From Bacteroidales bacterium (GTDB lineage Bacteria; Bacteroidota; Bacteroidia; Bacteroidales; P3), in contig WRCN01000012.1 in NCBI GenBank assembly GCA_009783885.1, positions 1-61,266 on the forward strand: DNA of 61,266 nucleotides. The letters are read 5' to 3'. The translations under genes were made by a program, and so were the position numbers. How positions within the stretch are numbered: position 1 is the stretch's first letter; each line of letters begins with the position of its first letter. Below the pieces are notes generated by a model. The model was given only the letters and a program-made list of their open reading frames with translations. It ran no database searches and had not been told where the DNA came from. This document shows positions 18,975 through 28,764 of the stretch, one piece after another.

Positions 18975-19690
18975 GATCGCGAAAACCAATTATATTTAAC
19001 AATACAATAAATAGCTCTAACTCCGTCTTTCCAGCCAATTTTTTTGCCTTCTTCATAAGTTCTGCCATAATAAGAAATCCCAACTTCGTAAATTCGCACC
19101 TTTGGAACTCGTGAGATTTTCGCCGTAACTTCAGGTTCAAATCCAAAGCGTTTTTCTTTAAATCGAATACTTTTGATCATATCTGCACGGAACAACTTGT
19201 AGCAAGTTTCCATATCGGTAAGATTAAGATTGGTAAGCATATTCGACAAGAACGTTAGCCAACGATTTCCAATCGTGTGCCAAAAGAACAAAATGCGATG
19301 CGGACGTCCACCTGCAAAGCGACTGCCATAAACAACATCTGCAAAACCGTCTAAAACCGGTTTCAACAGAATATTGTATTCAGCGGGATCGTATTCCAAA
19401 TCCGCATCTTGAATAATAATCAAATCTCCTGTAGCCTTTGCTATTCCTGTGTGTAAGGCAGCGCCTTTACCTTGGTTAACGACATGAGAATAGTATTGAA
19501 TATCCATCTCCGGATTGTTGTTTTTGTAGGTTAGAATGGCTTCCTCCGTATTGTCTTTCGAGCAATCATTTACAATAACAATTTCTTTCGAAAGGCTGCC
19601 TATCAGTTCAACTTTTTTGACTTTATCCAAAATGTAATGAATGGTTGGCCCTTCGTTGTATGCAGGAATAATGATGGATAGTTTTTTCAT
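18971..19690 (-). CDS. family 2 glycosyltransferase (dolichyl-phosphate sugar synthase-like)
   Basis: 239 residues. [20 protein letters not shown] is the GT2 start; VNDCSKDNT and [11 protein letters not shown] (DxD-type motif) bind the nucleotide sugar and metal. There is no long C-terminal membrane region, so it acts at the cytoplasmic face. The closest familiar type is the polyprenyl-phosphate mannose/glucose synthase group. It is the upstream partner of the GT39-like gene and lies 74 bp after gcvP, with a palindrome between them. Confidence 0.8.
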   Translation of the reverse strand: MKKLSIIIPAYNEGPTIHYILDKVKKVELIGSLSKEIVIVNDCSKDNTEEAILTYKNNNPEMDIQYYSHVVNQGKGAALHTGIAKATGDLIIIQDADLEYDPAEYNILLKPVLDGFADVVYGSRFAGGRPHRILFFWHTIGNRWLTFLSNMLTNLNLTDMETCYKLFRADMIKSIRFKEKRFGFEPEVTAKISRVPKVRIYEVGISYYGRTYEEGKKIGWKDGVRAIYCIVKYNWFSRS

Positions 19691-19705
19691 TTTGGTTTGA
19701 TTTTT

Positions 19706-19757
19706 GTAGGAGCGAGGCATGGTTGCTGAGTAAAATCGAACCATGCCTCGCCCCTAC
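19706..19757. repeat. palindromic repeat of the GTAGGGGCGAGGC family
   Basis: Nineteen-nt arms, GTAGGAGCGAGGCATGGTT (19706-19724) and AACCATGCCTCGCCCCTAC (19739-19757), with one mismatch. It lies between gcvP and the GT2 gene. Confidence 0.85.
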
Positions 19758-19764
19758 GGGTGTT

Positions 19765-22620
19765 TTAATTGCAGCTACACAGCAAGTTTCTGTCGCCGTA
19801 GGCATCGTCTACACGACCGACTGTAGGCCAATATTTGTCATCGTGTGGCTGCGGGAATGCAGCTTGTTCACGGGTATATGGGTGTGTCCATTCGCTTGCG
19901 GAAACCACGTGAACGGTGTGTGGTGCGTTTTTGAGCGGATTGTCGGATTTATCGGATGTTCCGTTTTCAATATCGGCGATTTCTTTGCGAATAGCTATAA
20001 ATGCGTCAATTAGACGATTAATTTCAGAAAGCGGCTCGCTTTCGGTTGGTTCTACCATTAAAGTTCCATGCACCGGAAATGCCACTGTTGGCGCGTGAAA
20101 GCCGTAATCCATCAAACGTTTGGCGATGTCGGAAACTTGCACGTTTGCACTCATGCTAAACGCGTTGCAATCTACGATCATTTCGTGTGCAACCATGCCG
20201 TTTTGGCCGGTGTACAAAATCGGAAAATGCTCTTTAAGTTTTGCTTTCATGTAGTTTGCATTAAGTATCGCAACTTTTGTGGCTTCTGTCAAACCTTGTC
20301 CGCCGAGCATTTTGATGTAACCATAAGTAATCGGCAAAATCATAGGATAACCAAATGGAGAGGCGGAAACCGCTGTAATACCTTGCTCTCCGCTTGTTTT
20401 TATGACGGTGTGATTAGGTAAAAACGGAACTAAATGTTCGGCAACTCCAATTGGACCAACACCTGGGCCGCCGCCGCCATGCGGCATTGCAAACGTTTTG
20501 TGTAAATTCAAATGACAAACATCTACACCCATAAATCCGGGGTGAGTCAATCCCACCTGAGCATTCATATTGGCACCATCCATGTAAACTTGTCCACCGT
20601 TATCGTGAATAATTTTGATGATGTCTAAAATCGATTCCTCGAAAACGCCGTGTGTAGATGGGTACGTGATCATAATACACGACAAATCGGTTTTGTGTTC
20701 CTCCGCTTTTTGTTTCAAATCCTCAACATCAATTTCGCCATTTGGCGTAGATTTTACAATCACGATTTTCATGCCTGCCACCGCTGCTGTCGCAGGATTG
20801 GTGCCGTGCGCAGAAGCCGGTATCAAACACACATTACGATGAGTTTCACCACGCAAACGGTGATAAGCCTGAATCACCATCAAGCCTGTATACTCGCCAG
20901 CAGCGCCCGAATTGGGCTGAAACGACATCTTTGCAAAACCCGTGATTTCGCATAAATCTTTATTCAAATCTTCAATCAATTCGTAATACCCTTCGGCTTG
21001 ATCTTTTGGCACAAACGGATGAATTCCACCGAATTCAGAAAAGGTAATCGGCATCATTTCCGCAGCAGCATTGAGTTTCATCGTGCACGAGCCGAGCGGT
21101 ATCATTGCGCGATTCAACGAAAGATCTTTGATTTCGAGTTTTTTGATGTACCGCATCATTGCTGTTTCACTGCGATACGTGTTGAAAACGTTGTGTGTCA
21201 AAAATGGCGATTTGCGTTTCAACGTTTCGGGAATGCCTGCAACTTTGTCGCAATGTTCACCACACTCAAGCGGTTTGTATTCTTTTTTTGCAGCTTGTGC
21301 AAAGATCCTTAGAATGTCATCAATATCCGATTTTGCTGTGGTTTCATTCAAACTAACACCAATATGTTTATCGTCGAAATAACGAAAGTTTATTTCAAAT
21401 GATAATGCGAGTTGTTTGAATTCATCCATTTTCACATCGCTTGGACTTTCGATCATCAACGTATCAAAGAACGTTTTGTTCAGCGTTTTATAGCCGTATT
21501 TTTCAGCTTCCATTGATAAAACGCCCGTCATCGTGTGTATATTTTGAGCAATGTTTCGAATGCCATCTTGTCCATGGTAAACTGCGTAAAAGCCGGACAT
21601 AATTGCCATCAGAGCCGATGCCGTACATATATTTGAGGTTGCTTTTTCGCGTTTGATGTGTTGCTCGCGAGTTGCAAGTGCCATACGCAACGCACGATTA
21701 CCTTGTGCGTCAATGGTTACTCCAATAATTCGTCCCGGAAATTGACGTTTGAAATCTTCTTTACAAGCAAAATATCCTGCAGCCGGACCACCAAATCCCA
21801 ACGGCAACCCAAATCGCTGTGTTGAGCCAACCACACAGTCTGCACCCCATTCACCCGGAGGCGTGAGCAGTGCTAAAGACATCAAATCAGCAGCAACAGC
21901 TACAAAAATATTTGCCTCATGCGCTTGTTTCACCAACTCCGAATAATCACAAATCGAACCGCATTGCATCGGGTATTGAACGATGGCGCCAAACACATTT
22001 TCGGTAAATTTAAATTCAGTATGTTTCACAATTACCAATTCGATATCAAGCGGAAGCGCCCGTGTTCTCAACACATCTATCGTTTGCGGAAATAAATTTT
22101 CCGACACTAAAAACCGGTTTGCACCGCTTTTCATTTTCTCTTTCGAACGCGAATTAAAAAACATAAACATCGCTTCTGCCGCAGCTGTGGCTTCATCTAA
22201 CAAACTTGCATTGGAAATCGGCATTGCCGTTAAATCCATAATCATGGTTTGATAATTCAGCAACGCTTCCAAACGACCTTGCGAAATCTCCGCTTGATAC
22301 GGTGTGTAGGACGTATACCAACCCGGATTTTCCAACACATTCCGTAAAAGCACAGCAGGCGTAATCGCCGAATAATAGCCCATTCCGATAAACGAACGGA
22401 ATAGTTTGTTTTTCGAAGCAATCGCTTTGATGTGATTAAGATATTCAAACTCGTTCATACCGCGTGCCGGCAAATTTAGTGGTTTTGATAGGCGAATTCG
22501 TGCAGGAATGGTTTTGTCGATGAGTTCGTTCATTGATTTTACACCAATTGTTTTGAGCATTTCGGATTGTTCAGCAACAGTCGGGCCATTGTGACGAGAT
22601 AAAAAGTTGTTGGTAAGCAT
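19765..22620 (-). CDS. gcvP: glycine dehydrogenase (decarboxylating), P protein
   Basis: A 951-residue PLP enzyme of the glycine cleavage system; it decarboxylates glycine and hands the aminomethyl group to the H protein. It is a single long chain with both halves of the P protein. The PLP Lys lies in [20 protein letters not shown]. The N-terminal half starts [19 protein letters not shown]. The remaining components (H, T) are not in this window. A TATCTTTG box precedes it at 22663-22656, with a 35-nt leader. Confidence 0.97.
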   Translation of the reverse strand: MLTNNFLSRHNGPTVAEQSEMLKTIGVKSMNELIDKTIPARIRLSKPLNLPARGMNEFEYLNHIKAIASKNKLFRSFIGMGYYSAITPAVLLRNVLENPGWYTSYTPYQAEISQGRLEALLNYQTMIMDLTAMPISNASLLDEATAAAEAMFMFFNSRSKEKMKSGANRFLVSENLFPQTIDVLRTRALPLDIELVIVKHTEFKFTENVFGAIVQYPMQCGSICDYSELVKQAHEANIFVAVAADLMSLALLTPPGEWGADCVVGSTQRFGLPLGFGGPAAGYFACKEDFKRQFPGRIIGVTIDAQGNRALRMALATREQHIKREKATSNICTASALMAIMSGFYAVYHGQDGIRNIAQNIHTMTGVLSMEAEKYGYKTLNKTFFDTLMIESPSDVKMDEFKQLALSFEINFRYFDDKHIGVSLNETTAKSDIDDILRIFAQAAKKEYKPLECGEHCDKVAGIPETLKRKSPFLTHNVFNTYRSETAMMRYIKKLEIKDLSLNRAMIPLGSCTMKLNAAAEMMPITFSEFGGIHPFVPKDQAEGYYELIEDLNKDLCEITGFAKMSFQPNSGAAGEYTGLMVIQAYHRLRGETHRNVCLIPASAHGTNPATAAVAGMKIVIVKSTPNGEIDVEDLKQKAEEHKTDLSCIMITYPSTHGVFEESILDIIKIIHDNGGQVYMDGANMNAQVGLTHPGFMGVDVCHLNLHKTFAMPHGGGGPGVGPIGVAEHLVPFLPNHTVIKTSGEQGITAVSASPFGYPMILPITYGYIKMLGGQGLTEATKVAILNANYMKAKLKEHFPILYTGQNGMVAHEMIVDCNAFSMSANVQVSDIAKRLMDYGFHAPTVAFPVHGTLMVEPTESEPLSEINRLIDAFIAIRKEIADIENGTSDKSDNPLKNAPHTVHVVSASEWTHPYTREQAAFPQPHDDKYWPTVGRVDDAYGDRNLLCSCN

Positions 22621-22655
22621 GGTATGTTTTGATATTTTATTTTTGCATTAACTTG

Positions 22656-22663
22656 CAAAGATA
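22656..22663 (-). promoter_or_regulatory. -7 box TATCTTTG of gcvP
   Basis: Minus-strand box with a 35-nt leader. No glycine-riboswitch-like structure is apparent in the leader. Confidence 0.7.
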
Positions 22664-22688
22664 CGAAAAATAATCGAGAAAACAAAAC

Positions 22689-22754
22689 CGTCATGTCGAG
22701 CGTAGTCGAGACATCCCATAGCACGGGGATTCCTCGACTACGCTCGACATGACG
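22689..22754. repeat. 22-bp perfect inverted repeat between gcvP and priA
   Basis: Arms CGTCATGTCGAGCGTAGTCG+AG (22689-22710) and its exact reverse complement (22733-22754) around a 22-nt loop. The arm sequence matches the inner arms of the composite elements at 13.4 and 32.7 kb. It lies between two divergent promoters. Confidence 0.85.
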
Positions 22755-22775
22755 ACCTTATTCCATTTTTTTTCG

Positions 22776-22783
22776 TATCTTTG
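22776..22783 (+). promoter_or_regulatory. -7 box TATCTTTG of priA, predicts a leaderless mRNA
   Basis: Exactly 4 nt (CAAA) separate the box from the priA ATG. Confidence 0.75.
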
Positions 22784-22787
22784 CAAA

Positions 22788-25262
22788 ATGGAACGTCTCA
22801 CCTATTTCGTTGATATTTTACTTCCGCTTCCACTTCAGAGCACATTTACCTATCGTGTTCCGCAAGAATTGGAGGGCGAAATTGCTGTTGGAAAACGCAT
22901 GGTTGTTCCTTTTGCAAGCCATAAGAAATATGCCGGTTTGATTGTGCGCATTCATCATGAAGCGCCAACGGCTTATATCACAAAATATGCGCAATCGGTT
23001 TTGGACGAAAAACCGATTATTCAAGGTGTTCAACTCGAATTTTGGCAATGGATTTCATCGTATTATATGTGCACGATGGGTGATGTAATGGCAGCCGCTC
23101 TACCTTCTGCGTTCAAACTCAGTAATGAAAGTAAAATCGTGCTGAATCCTGATTTTGATGGCGATGTTTCCACGCTTTCCGAACGTGAATTTCGCGTTAC
23201 GGAAGCCTTGCATCACAAACCGGAACTAACAATTGATGAAATTTCAAAAATCACGGGATTAGTCAAAACTATTCATTTGATTAAAAATCTTCGCGATAAA
23301 AATATAGTGATGGTCAAAGATGAAGTTTTGGAAAAAATAAAACCAAAAATTGAGATTTACCTAAGACTTCACGCTGATTATGAAAACGAAGGAAATTTGC
23401 AAAATCTGTTTAATCAATTAGAGAAAAAAGCGGTTAAACAATTGGAAGTTTTGATGATGTTTATTCATTTAACGAATGGTCAAACACACAGAGAAATCAA
23501 GCGTTCCGAACTTTCGCAAGCCTTACCGAATGTAACGGCGATTATTCAAACATTAGTCAAAAAACAAGTTTTTGAATTGATCGAAAAAACAGAAACACGC
23601 TTGGAAACCTCAGACTCTACACATGAAATCGGGCACATCAAATTTTCTGATGAACAACAAAATGTTTTCGATAAAATTCAAACTGATTTTCAAAAAAAGA
23701 ATGTTGTTTTGTTGCACGGTGTAACCGGAAGCGGAAAAACCGAAATTTATATCAAACTTATCGAACAGGCTGTCAATAGCGGAAAGCAAGTGTTGTATCT
23801 CTTGCCCGAAATCGCATTGACATCACAAATTATTCATCGTTTGAGAAAGTATTTTGGCGAAAAAGTCGGTATTTATCATTCTAAATTCAACGAACAAGAA
23901 CGTGTTGAGGTTTGGCAACGTGTGATGGACAAAAGCGAAAAGCGGTTTCAGATTGTTTTGGGCGCACGGTCAGCAGTGTTTTTGCCGTTCGATGATTTAG
24001 GTCTTGTAATTGTAGATGAGGAACACGAAACGTCGTTCAAACAGTATGATCCAGCACCACGTTACAATGCTCGCGATGCTGCAACTTATCTTGCAAATCT
24101 GCATCAAGCCAAGACTATTTTGGGTTCAGCAACACCTTCGATTGAAAGTTATTTCAACGCACAAACCGGAAAATATGGTTTTGCTGAACTTCTGAAACGC
24201 TACGGAAACGTGAATTTACCAAATGTTCGAATTTCCGACCTCAAACAAGAAACCCGCAAAAAAACCATGTACGGTCATTTTTCATCTTTATTAATGGAGG
24301 AAATGACCAAAGCATTAGAGAAGAAAGAACAAATCATTTTATTCCAAAATCGGCGTGGTTTCTCGCTTCGCTTAGAATGCGACGTATGTAGTTTTATGCC
24401 CGAATGCAATAATTGCGATGTGACGTTGACCTACCACAAGCACAGCAATCAACTGAAATGTCACTATTGCGGATTGGCCATTCCCGTTCCCGAAAAATGC
24501 CCCAAATGCGGACATTCGCACCTAACCATGCGCGGTTTTGGAACCGAAAAAATCGAAGATGATTTAGCTGTTTTTTTTCCGGATGCCAAAATCCGCCGAA
24601 TGGATTTAGACACGACACGCTCTAAAAACGCCTATCGGCAAATCATTCAGGATTTTGAGGAAAGAAAAATAGATATTTTAGTGGGCACGCAGATGGTCAC
24701 AAAAGGCTTGGACTTCGACAATGTAAGTGTGGTTGGCATTTTAAGCGCCGATAACCTAATTTCGTTTCCCGATTTTCGTGCTTACGAACGCAGTTTTCAA
24801 CTTATGTCACAAGTGAGTGGGCGTGCAGGACGGCGAAACACGCAAGGAACAGTAATCATTCAAACCTACAATAAAAATTTCCCTGTGCTACAACAAGTAA
24901 TTGACAACAATTATTTGGGCATGTACCTTTCGCAACTTCACGATAGGCAGAAATTCCACTATCCGCCGTATTTTCGATTGATTCGCATTGCTGTCAAACA
25001 CAAAGATTTTAATGTTTTGGAAAAAGGTGTTGCCGCTTTGTCGCATCAATTAAAACACACATTTGGAAATCAAGTTTTAGGCCCAAATTTCCCTTTGGTA
25101 TCGCGTATTAACACGTATTATATCAAAGAATTTTTGCTAAAATTCGATCGACGAAATAACATTACCGAAACAAAAAAACGGCTGGCAGATGCTTTACAAA
25201 ATTTTTCAAAACATTCTCCACACAAGAATCTCCGCGTAATTGTAGATGTGGATCCGCAGTAA
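22788..25262 (+). CDS. priA: primosomal protein N' (replication restart helicase PriA)
   Basis: 824 residues. An N-terminal 3'-DNA-binding domain starting MERLTYFVDILLPLPLQSTF is followed by a superfamily 2 helicase core with LHGVTGSGKTEIY (Walker A) and VIVDEEHE (Walker B). The zinc-binding cysteine insert has CDVC, CNNC, CHYC and CPKC pairs. GTQMVTKGLDFDNV and SQVSGRAGRR complete the second RecA lobe. It restarts stalled replication forks. The start is fixed by homology and lies 4 nt after the -7 box. The frame is open a little upstream only through promoter and repeat. Confidence 0.97.
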   Translation: MERLTYFVDILLPLPLQSTFTYRVPQELEGEIAVGKRMVVPFASHKKYAGLIVRIHHEAPTAYITKYAQSVLDEKPIIQGVQLEFWQWISSYYMCTMGDVMAAALPSAFKLSNESKIVLNPDFDGDVSTLSEREFRVTEALHHKPELTIDEISKITGLVKTIHLIKNLRDKNIVMVKDEVLEKIKPKIEIYLRLHADYENEGNLQNLFNQLEKKAVKQLEVLMMFIHLTNGQTHREIKRSELSQALPNVTAIIQTLVKKQVFELIEKTETRLETSDSTHEIGHIKFSDEQQNVFDKIQTDFQKKNVVLLHGVTGSGKTEIYIKLIEQAVNSGKQVLYLLPEIALTSQIIHRLRKYFGEKVGIYHSKFNEQERVEVWQRVMDKSEKRFQIVLGARSAVFLPFDDLGLVIVDEEHETSFKQYDPAPRYNARDAATYLANLHQAKTILGSATPSIESYFNAQTGKYGFAELLKRYGNVNLPNVRISDLKQETRKKTMYGHFSSLLMEEMTKALEKKEQIILFQNRRGFSLRLECDVCSFMPECNNCDVTLTYHKHSNQLKCHYCGLAIPVPEKCPKCGHSHLTMRGFGTEKIEDDLAVFFPDAKIRRMDLDTTRSKNAYRQIIQDFEERKIDILVGTQMVTKGLDFDNVSVVGILSADNLISFPDFRAYERSFQLMSQVSGRAGRRNTQGTVIIQTYNKNFPVLQQVIDNNYLGMYLSQLHDRQKFHYPPYFRLIRIAVKHKDFNVLEKGVAALSHQLKHTFGNQVLGPNFPLVSRINTYYIKEFLLKFDRRNNITETKKRLADALQNFSKHSPHKNLRVIVDVDPQ

Positions 25263-25386
25263 AAAACCTGCTTAACTATCCGTTTTTCAAAGGTTTTAAA
25301 TTGAAAATAAATTAATTACAAACTAATTAACTCAACATTGTTAAAAATTATTAGAAAACGCCATACGAATATTGATTATAAACAAC

Positions 25387-25394
25387 TAACTTTG
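25387..25394 (+). promoter_or_regulatory. -7 box TAACTTTG
   Basis: Within the 161-bp gap after priA; about 30 nt before the next ATG. Confidence 0.65.
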
Positions 25395-25423
25395 CAAAAT
25401 AGTTTCTAAAAAATTATTACATT

Positions 25424-26251
25424 ATGTCAAAATCGTTGTTGCAAACCCGTATCGTTGATAAGTTGGAAGTCATTATGACCCAAGTGGATACCATGAATAA
25501 ATTCGGAAATAGTATTCCGTTAATTCATTTGGATATTTTGAAATCGAATATTCGCATGTTGTATGAACAAATTTGTGAGTTGGAACGTGTGCACAAGCCA
25601 ATGACGGCAACTGCCAGAAAATCACCCGAAGTGCTGTATAAAGAAGAAGAGATGCCTGCTGTTTCCAAAGCCGTCGAAGAACGCATGATTTATGAGGCCA
25701 GAGAAACTATTTCCAAGTTGGTTGAGTCCATTCATGAAGATGTGGCAAACGAATATGATCCCGAAATCAAATTGGATTTTTCAGTTGAAATCGTTGAGCA
25801 GCCTACTGTTGTTGAGTCCCCTGTTGTCAAGATTGAAGAACTTCCATTGTTGCAAACTGAAATCACGATTGTTGAAGAAAACATATCTGTTGAAAACCCA
25901 ATTCCCGATATTTTTACATCGTTGCAAACGATCGCCGATCGTTATAAAACGCCTGATTCATCACTAAACGAGGCCATGGCGATTAGCAATATTTCAACGG
26001 TTAATACAGCAGTAAAACAAATTCGAGATTTGAAATCTGCTATCGGTATCAACGAAAAGTTTTTGTTTATCAACGAACTTTTCAAAGGTAATATGAAAGA
26101 ATACACGGATGCGATTGTAGCGTTGAGCGATGCTGAAACCTTAGATTTGGCGCATGAAGTCTTAATTCCACTCAAATCTAAGTATGAATGGCGAGAAGAC
26201 AGTGCTGCCTACATTACATTAGTTGATTTTTTACAACGTCGTTTTGTATAA
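25424..26251 (+). CDS. conserved Bacteroidota protein of unknown function
   Basis: 275 residues, no signal peptide. The N-terminal ~110 residues are helical (SLLQTRIVDKLEVIMTQVDT, YEQICELERVHK). A Glu/Val/Pro-rich linker follows (about residues 125-165), then a conserved C-terminal region with TVNTAVKQIRDLKSAIGINE and KFLFINELFKGNMKEYTDAI. I know this kind of C-terminal segment from unannotated Bacteroidales proteins but not its function. It lies 2 bp upstream of nadD, so the two are co-transcribed. Confidence 0.7.
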   Translation: MSKSLLQTRIVDKLEVIMTQVDTMNKFGNSIPLIHLDILKSNIRMLYEQICELERVHKPMTATARKSPEVLYKEEEMPAVSKAVEERMIYEARETISKLVESIHEDVANEYDPEIKLDFSVEIVEQPTVVESPVVKIEELPLLQTEITIVEENISVENPIPDIFTSLQTIADRYKTPDSSLNEAMAISNISTVNTAVKQIRDLKSAIGINEKFLFINELFKGNMKEYTDAIVALSDAETLDLAHEVLIPLKSKYEWREDSAAYITLVDFLQRRFV

Positions 26252-26253
26252 GT

Positions 26254-26763
26254 ATGTCCACAGTCGGGCTTTATTTCGGTTCTTTCAATCCCGTTCACGA
26301 CGGGCATTTGGCGATTGCCGAGTATATGCTCGAACATGCGTCGATTGATGAACTTTGGTTTATGTTATCACCACAAAATCCGTTGAAAAATCCCGATGAA
26401 CTGTGGTCGAACGAAAAACGTTTTGAACTTCTAAAATCCGCTATAGACAAGCGTTCCAAGATGTCAATCTCTACTATTGAGTGGGATATGCCCAAACCGT
26501 CTTATACGATTGACACACTCGAAAAATTGACGGAACTCTATCCAAATACAACGTTTTCAATCATCATGGGGTCTGATAATTTAGAAAAAATTGAACAATG
26601 GAAATCGTTTGAAAACATTTTGAATGTTTACAAAATTTTTGTTTATCCTCGTCCGAATGTTATACCAAACGCTTATTTCAAGCATCCAAATGTAACCATT
26701 TTTGATGCTCCGCTGATGGATATTTCGTCTACAGAAGTTCGGAAAGGTCTGAAAAATCAATAA
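26254..26763 (+). CDS. nadD: nicotinate-nucleotide adenylyltransferase
   Basis: A 169-residue cytidylyltransferase-fold enzyme that makes deamido-NAD from nicotinate mononucleotide and ATP. GLYFGSFNPVHDGHLAIAEY holds the phosphate-binding and HxGH motifs; ISSTEVRKGL is the C-terminal signature. The 3' end overlaps the convergent TauE-like gene by 35 bp. Slightly short for the family because it lacks a C-terminal extension. Confidence 0.93.
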   Translation: MSTVGLYFGSFNPVHDGHLAIAEYMLEHASIDELWFMLSPQNPLKNPDELWSNEKRFELLKSAIDKRSKMSISTIEWDMPKPSYTIDTLEKLTELYPNTTFSIIMGSDNLEKIEQWKSFENILNVYKIFVYPRPNVIPNAYFKHPNVTIFDAPLMDISSTEVRKGLKNQ

Positions 26764-27520
26764 TTCCAAACAATTTCATCGCGGTCAAGATAATGACCAC
26801 AAACATTAGCCAACGAATAAAATTATTGCCCCATTTCATGCCAAAATGTGTGGCTAAAGTAGCTCCAATTACATTGCCGATGGCGTGAATGAGTCCGTAA
26901 ATTGCCATTTTCATGGTCAAGTCGCCATTGAAAATAAAAAATCCAATTGCAAACGGCGAATACAACAGCACCAAAAAATTCTTTTGTGCATTGCCTTTCA
27001 ACAAATCATAACCCATCAGCAGCACTAATCCGCCAAGCAAAAAATAACCTACGCCAACATGCAGGAAACCTGCGTAAAATCCAGTGAATAGAAATACAGT
27101 AAATATTTTCCAATCCATTTTTTTCTGTCGCAGTTTTTCATTTCCTTTGAGCCATGCTTCGGGTTTGTAAAAAATGAAAAATAACATCATTAATAAAATC
27201 AAACCTAAACAAATACTGAACACCTTCTGATTGACCACAACCGAAACATTTGCACCAACCAAACAACCCATGACTACTGGAATTCCGATGGTCAACCCAC
27301 GTTTTATATCCAATAATCCTTTTTTCCAAAACAAATACGACGATGCCATCGTTTGAAAAAATACAGGCACTCGATTGATAACATTTGCTTGAAACGGCGA
27401 CATCCCCATCACCATAAACAACGATATCGAAATCACAGAAGCTCCACCGGCAAAGGTGTTGATGAAGGCAACGACGATGCCGGAAAGAATTAATGCAGAT
27501 ATTTCGACAATAGAAAGCAC
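26729..27520 (-). CDS. TauE/SafE-family sulfite exporter-like permease
   Basis: About 263 residues with seven or eight hydrophobic segments. LSGIVVAFINTFAGGASVIS is the signature first repeat of the TauE/SafE (DUF81) family, and FYAGFLHVGVGYFLLGGLVL is the second. Members export or import small sulfur- or carbon-containing anions. The GTG start at 27520 lies 13 bp after the upstream gene. An alternative GTG at 27568 would overlap it. Substrate unknown. Confidence 0.75.
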   Translation of the reverse strand: MLSIVEISALILSGIVVAFINTFAGGASVISISLFMVMGMSPFQANVINRVPVFFQTMASSYLFWKKGLLDIKRGLTIGIPVVMGCLVGANVSVVVNQKVFSICLGLILLMMLFFIFYKPEAWLKGNEKLRQKKMDWKIFTVFLFTGFYAGFLHVGVGYFLLGGLVLLMGYDLLKGNAQKNFLVLLYSPFAIGFFIFNGDLTMKMAIYGLIHAIGNVIGATLATHFGMKWGNNFIRWLMFVVIILTAMKLFGIIDFSDLSELL

Positions 27521-27533
27521 GTGTTGTAAACAA

Positions 27534-27956
27534 TTAATTTTTTCGTCCGAAATCAGCGGGAATTTCACCCCATTTTTCGGTGTCCCATTTGAGAATTGGA
27601 TTTTTATAGGTATTCGTTTTTAGCCAATTTTCGGCACGTGCGATGAGATCGAAAAGTACAGCATTGTCAGGAGTTCGCTCAAGCTTGGTTTTGGCTTTTT
27701 TGTCGCGAACCCAAGCCATCGCTGTAACGGAATCCGTAAAAATCGGCACAGAATTGTGTCCGTGTTTTTTCAAATAGCCTAATCCATGCACCAAAGCAAG
27801 AAATTCACCGATGTTGTTAGTAGCGTCTTTGAAAGGGCCTTGATGAAATATTCGATGTTTGGTGTTAGTTTCAACACCTTGATATTCCATCGTTCCCGGA
27901 TTTCCGGAACATGCAGCATCAACGCAGATAGAGATTTGAGGTAATTTTGAAACCAT
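27534..27956 (-). CDS. ribonuclease H-like protein
   Basis: 140 residues, RNase H fold. The acidic catalytic residues can be placed: Asp in SICVDAACSGNPG, Glu in NNIGEFLALVHGL, Asp in PIFTDSVTAMAWV, and a final Asp in EIPADFGRK. This is the short RNase HI-related form of Bacteroidota without the viroplasmin-like N-terminus. It probably cuts RNA in RNA-DNA hybrids. The start is 4 nt after the -7 box. Confidence 0.85.
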   Translation of the reverse strand: MVSKLPQISICVDAACSGNPGTMEYQGVETNTKHRIFHQGPFKDATNNIGEFLALVHGLGYLKKHGHNSVPIFTDSVTAMAWVRDKKAKTKLERTPDNAVLFDLIARAENWLKTNTYKNPILKWDTEKWGEIPADFGRKN

Positions 27957-27960
27957 TTTA

Positions 27961-27968
27961 CAAAGATA
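27961..27968 (-). promoter_or_regulatory. -7 box TATCTTTG, predicts a leaderless mRNA
   Basis: Exactly 4 nt (TAAA) lie between the box and the ATG of the RNase H-like gene. Confidence 0.75.
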
Positions 27969-27981
27969 CGAAAAAAATCTC

Positions 27982-28018
27982 AATAGCAAGGAGATTTCTC
28001 ACTTTGCTCAAAATGATA
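27982..28018. repeat. decayed copy of the composite repeat's left arm
   Basis: CAATAGCAAGGAGATTTCTC followed by ACTTTGCTCAAAATGA resembles the AATAGCA-rGcrGATTCCTC-GGAATGACG arm at 13.3 and 32.6 kb. No right arm is visible. Confidence 0.5.
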
Positions 28019-28048
28019 CCTATAGTTTTAAATTATCATTTTTTTTTG

Positions 28049-28056
28049 TATCTTTG
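28049..28056 (+). promoter_or_regulatory. -7 box TATCTTTG of queE
   Basis: Follows a T run. The leader holds a four-codon mini-ORF (ATG ACA AAT AAG TGA, 28075-28089) whose stop overlaps the queE GTG. Confidence 0.7.
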
Positions 28057-28085
28057 CATTATCATCAAAAAATCATGACAAATAA

Positions 28086-28703
28086 GTGAAACATTATCCC
28101 ATTACCGAACATTTTTTTTCTCTTCAAGGCGAAGGTGCGAACGTTGGAAAACCTGCGTATTTTCTGCGATTGAGCGGATGTAATGTGCGGTGCGATTTTT
28201 GTGATTCGAAAAATTCTTGGGATGATGCAAACGCACAAAATAAGTCGTCGAAAGAAATTGCTGATTTGGTAAAAAAATCAGGTGCAAAAAATGTTGTGGT
28301 TACAGGCGGAGAACCACTTTTGCACAATTTAGACGAACTTTGTCAGGTGTTGCGGGCTCATGTTCCGAATGTTTGTTTGTGGCTCGAAACATCAGGAACG
28401 GCAAAATTTAGCGGAGATTTCGATTGGGTATGTTTGTCACCGAAAAAGCACAAATTACCGCTTTCTGAAAATTATGCAAAAACGAATGAATTGAAAGTGA
28501 TTGTTGAAAATTCTGACGATTTTGAGTTTGCAGAACAGCAGGCGCAGCAAGTCAATCCGGATTGTGAATTATTTTTGCAGGGAAAATGGTCAAACATGGG
28601 CATTGCGCGCAACACCCGTACAACGGGAATCATTAATTATATTTTGAAAAATCCAAAATGGCGATTGTCGGTGCAGGTGCACAAATTTTTGAGGATTTTG
28701 TAA
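28086..28703 (+). CDS. queE: 7-carboxy-7-deazaguanine synthase
   Basis: A 205-residue radical SAM enzyme of queuosine/preQ1 synthesis; it rearranges carboxytetrahydropterin. FSLQGEGANVGKPAYFLRLS is the family's N-terminus and CNVRCDFCDSK the cluster motif (C-x3-C-x2-C). VVTGGEPLLH binds SAM. The start is GTG (MKHYPITEHFFS), because the only nearby ATG is out of frame. No other queuosine gene is in the window. Confidence 0.93.
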   Translation: MKHYPITEHFFSLQGEGANVGKPAYFLRLSGCNVRCDFCDSKNSWDDANAQNKSSKEIADLVKKSGAKNVVVTGGEPLLHNLDELCQVLRAHVPNVCLWLETSGTAKFSGDFDWVCLSPKKHKLPLSENYAKTNELKVIVENSDDFEFAEQQAQQVNPDCELFLQGKWSNMGIARNTRTTGIINYILKNPKWRLSVQVHKFLRIL

Positions 28704-28764
28704 TGACATGATGGGTGGGGTAGAATCGTGCTCTTACAACATGGGCAAATTCATGTGTTTGCCG

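Noticed and set aside
22621..22655. Glycine riboswitch before gcvP
   Set aside because: The leader is only about 35 nt, far too short for a glycine aptamer.
27521..27568. Longer N-terminus for the TauE-like protein starting at 27568
   Set aside because: It would overlap the RNase H-like gene by 35 bp and add a polar segment before the first membrane helix. The GTG at 27520 fits better, although this remains uncertain.
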